A DNA stretch of 52,749 bases from Paenibacillus sp. BSR1-1 (lineage in GTDB: Bacteria > Bacillota > Bacilli > Bacillales > Cytobacillaceae), in NCBI RefSeq assembly GCF_030403775.1, contig NZ_JAQMWQ010000035.1, forward strand, positions 1 through 52,749, read 5' to 3'. A program made the position numbers and the translations under genes. The notes beneath the pieces are model-generated. The model did no database searches. It saw only the letters and a list, made by a program, of their open reading frames with translations, and was not told the origin of the DNA. How positions within the stretch are numbered: the first letter of the stretch is position 1; each line of letters begins with the position of its first letter. Positions 50,525 to 52,749 of the stretch are shown piece by piece.

Positions 50525-52516
50525 ATGAGTACTGTGACGAAAAAGAAAAAAAGAATGGGTAAACAAACAGTAGCTTTAAAGGGTAAATTTGAAGATGCTT
50601 TAGACAGGCTTGAACAGGCGAAACCATTCGCAAAAAGCCTCTATCAAACAGACGTGTACCAATTAGCGATCGAACTTTCTTACTCCTACGATGGAATGAA
50701 TATACTTTTTGAAAATGCTCATCGTTTTGATCAGGCTGGTGTCTTCCTTGGAGGTCAGTGGGAGGATTCCACTAAAATGCAGCCTCCACTCGTTGGCGGT
50801 TCATTGAGGTCTAAGCAGGGCGTCAATTCCATTATCGAATTGTTAAGTGAAATGAGAATGCTGGCCATTGCGAAAGGAAATTACATCCATGAGGGCCTGA
50901 GCAAAGAAGAAGCCAATGCCTTTTTAAATGAAGTCATGGCTTTGAATCTCGATCTTTTGTTCACACCAGAAACAGAAGAAGGACGTATTTTAGAAGATCA
51001 TACGATTCGGGCTCAAGGCTTATTCCAGTACTTGGGTGAACAGCTTTCTTTTCGAGCAATCGGTTATCAAATTGTACAGGAATTAGAACGCCTGTCTGTC
51101 CAGCGTCCTATTATGACAGGTCGCATATTAAGCATGATCAGCCTTTCTAAACAATTAATTAAAAGCGGTATTGATGAAATAACGAGAGAAGCACTTGAAA
51201 AATATATAGATGCCGCAAATGCTCCAACCCCTTTAAGTAAGGATGCGGCCAATCAAAGGGAATATAGACTCAATCTAGAAAATGCCAATGAAGATGAGCT
51301 GGAGTTAGAAGTGAATATTTTTGCAAAATCGATGAAAGAAATTGGTCTAGTATCACCCTATCACCCCGTTCTCCTTCGGTTTCTTAACCGGAAGAGTTCT
51401 GATAAAATCCAGGCAGCCCTTGATCTATCAGAAACAGGGATTGCAAGTTTCAACACCAATCAACAACTGATCCATGACATCATCCAGATTTCGATTTATC
51501 CTGAAACACGTCAAGCTGTATATGGTCTTTCAAGAATGCTAAACCGAGGAGTGCTCACACAGGAACATGTACTTCCTGCCATTCGCCGTCTATTTGATCT
51601 CCCTATTCATGCACATGTACGCGAAGCACTTACAAAGTTTAAGGATGAACAAAGCGCGATCAGCCTAAACGGTCTTCTTATTGCTGGAGTTATGAGTATT
51701 CTTGGCCAGCCTCTTGGTGTCGGGCAAGGGAACAATCCAACTTGCCAGTCAGCTAGAGCCATTTCCCTCTGGAGTCAGCATGGAATCGGTCAACTGTTGG
51801 AATATATTGCTCGGGCAGCCCGTGACAATGATATAGATATGACATTTGAAGGAGAAACCATTCATTCAAGCCTCCTTATTGGAGGGGTAGCGGGGGAAAT
51901 CGGGCAGGATTTGGATCCAATATCTATGGTTCTCGTACCACACCTGGATAAAATCTATAACGAAATGATGAAAAAAACACTGCTTCGCGGCGAGGACGGA
52001 CATAAGTGGGTCAACCCAGAATTCTATGGTGCATGGATTCCAAAGGGCTTTATCAATGCGATTGATCAATTGACACTCTATGTAACAAACTATTCTGCTT
52101 TTGTTAAGTTATTCTATGCCACTCATCATCCTGATTATAATGAAGGCTATGAGATGATTTATCCGAATCCTGTTGGCATTCTCATCACAAACGTCCATGG
52201 GGAACTGCTCGGCCTGCATGCTGTATCTATTCAAAGAATTAAAAAAGACCAGCAGGGAAATGTTCGAATCTATTTTTACAATCCTAACAATGACAGCGGT
52301 CAGAATTGGGGGCAGGGCATTATTGCAAGTGTTTCAGGATTTGGCGAACTTGAAGGAGAAGCATCCCTTCCATTTCACGAATTTGTATCGAGAATGTACG
52401 CCTACCACTATAACCCTTTCGAACAGGGTGACACCTATATGGTTGAACACAGTCTTGTTGAAGAAGTGGAAGCACTGGCAAGAGAAAGCTGGGGCAAAAA
52501 TTATCAGTGGGTATGA
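50525..52516 (+). CDS. Large uncharacterised protein with papain-like Cys/His/Asn motifs
   Basis: I do not recognise this 663-residue family. Residues 1-20 are very basic (KKKKR), 20-380 look mostly helical, and 380-640 look like an enzyme core. There GQGNNPTCQSARAIS (Cys407), GLHAVSIQRI (His565) and FYNPNNDSGQNWG (Asn586 or a nearby Asn/Asp) are ordered as in papain-fold Cys-His-Asn enzymes, including a WG-like ending. No signal peptide or membrane segment is visible, so it should be cytosolic. It is co-transcribed with an ATP-grasp ligase. A role as peptidase, transglutaminase-like acyltransferase, or modifying partner of the ligase is inference. The ATG at 50525 lies behind a modest site (GGGGCG); about 230 bases with no clear terminator follow. 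Confidence 0.7.
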   Translation: MSTVTKKKKRMGKQTVALKGKFEDALDRLEQAKPFAKSLYQTDVYQLAIELSYSYDGMNILFENAHRFDQAGVFLGGQWEDSTKMQPPLVGGSLRSKQGVNSIIELLSEMRMLAIAKGNYIHEGLSKEEANAFLNEVMALNLDLLFTPETEEGRILEDHTIRAQGLFQYLGEQLSFRAIGYQIVQELERLSVQRPIMTGRILSMISLSKQLIKSGIDEITREALEKYIDAANAPTPLSKDAANQREYRLNLENANEDELELEVNIFAKSMKEIGLVSPYHPVLLRFLNRKSSDKIQAALDLSETGIASFNTNQQLIHDIIQISIYPETRQAVYGLSRMLNRGVLTQEHVLPAIRRLFDLPIHAHVREALTKFKDEQSAISLNGLLIAGVMSILGQPLGVGQGNNPTCQSARAISLWSQHGIGQLLEYIARAARDNDIDMTFEGETIHSSLLIGGVAGEIGQDLDPISMVLVPHLDKIYNEMMKKTLLRGEDGHKWVNPEFYGAWIPKGFINAIDQLTLYVTNYSAFVKLFYATHHPDYNEGYEMIYPNPVGILITNVHGELLGLHAVSIQRIKKDQQGNVRIYFYNPNNDSGQNWGQGIIASVSGFGELEGEASLPFHEFVSRMYAYHYNPFEQGDTYMVEHSLVEEVEALARESWGKNYQWV

Positions 52517-52635
52517 TTATATCATCCCTTTAAATTTAAGCATTTTTCGTTAGGATTAGTCGTTCTAGTTACTTTCATAATCCGATAGAGTCTTACTTAT
52601 TTGCCAAATTACTCGATTTACTTATTTAAATATGA

Positions 52636-52666
52636 TTTATCAGCGGATTTCTTATGTTTATCAGCG
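52636..52666 (+). repeat. Two direct repeats at the right edge
   Basis: TTTATCAGCG occurs at 52636-52645 and 52657-52666, 21 bases apart, each followed by a G/A-A-T-T stretch. The 233 bases after the last gene otherwise hold no recognisable gene or strong terminator. The repeats may be part of a dispersed element continuing beyond the window. Confidence 0.5.
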
Positions 52667-52749
52667 AATTCGGTTTGGCCCCCTAATTCCGGACACAAGC
52701 TTTCTTTTTCTCTTGTTTTCTCAGTTTTTCATTTTGAGGTCAACCTTCT

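Overview
The window looks like chromosome of an endospore-forming, low-GC Gram-positive bacterium of the Bacillaceae. The reasons are a GerA-type germinant receptor operon, a dpp/ykf murein-peptide operon laid out as in Bacillus subtilis, AGGAGG-type ribosome binding sites with frequent TTG/GTG starts, and candidate CodY, CcpA (cre) and PhoP boxes. No rRNA, tRNA, CRISPR array, phage or insertion sequence was seen. Most genes lie on the minus strand in long operons.

Layout. (1) 1-2006: a scarred edge with 8 bases of a minus-strand gene, a 40-codon NUDIX remnant, a nitrilase-superfamily amidohydrolase and an ECF41/SigJ-type sigma factor gene decayed into three frames. (2) 2051-4818: tatA-tatC convergent with a Tat-exported PhoX-type phosphatase; both have 11-bp-spaced PhoP-like repeats, which suggests a phosphate-starvation export module. 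(3) 4987-16771: a peptide-type (Opp/Dpp) ABC importer followed by sugar-type enzymes (two TIM-barrel isomerases, a Gfo/Idh/MocA oxidoreductase), a ROK repressor, a PF06089 asparaginase and CutC. The substrate is unknown; a sugar-amino acid conjugate is a reasonable guess. (4) 16873-26726: an L-fucose operon with a CUT1 importer lacking its own ATPase, lactonase, split UxaA-type dehydratase, two SDR dehydrogenases, fumarylacetoacetate-hydrolase-family enzyme, FucU mutarotase and cytoplasmic GH29 fucosidase. Together these could import fucosides and convert L-fucose without phosphorylation to pyruvate and lactate. A divergent YesM/YesN-type two-component system (26931-30219) probably controls it, with a cre site in the first codons of the binding-protein gene. 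(5) 30329-33763: a MOSC protein, an SDR-ArsR pair with a palindromic operator, a 52-bp tandem repeat and a solitary kynureninase with a clear sigma-A promoter and a perfect cre match. (6) 33800-44129: dppA-dppB-dppC-dppD-dppE-ykfA-ykfB-ykfC-ykfD plus an extra cytoplasmic class-A-beta-lactamase-like gene, for uptake and breakdown of cell-wall peptides, with a CodY-like box in the promoter. (7) 44208-47906: a germinant receptor operon in the order B-A-C. (8) 48046-52749: a TerB-like protein, a GNAT acetyltransferase, and an ATP-grasp ligase followed by a 663-residue protein that I cannot assign to a known family but which carries papain-like Cys/His/Asn motifs. This last pair is the best candidate for an undescribed system.

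Recurring design: in each of the three ABC importer operons a hairpin lies just after the binding-protein gene, so that protein is probably made in excess over its downstream partners.
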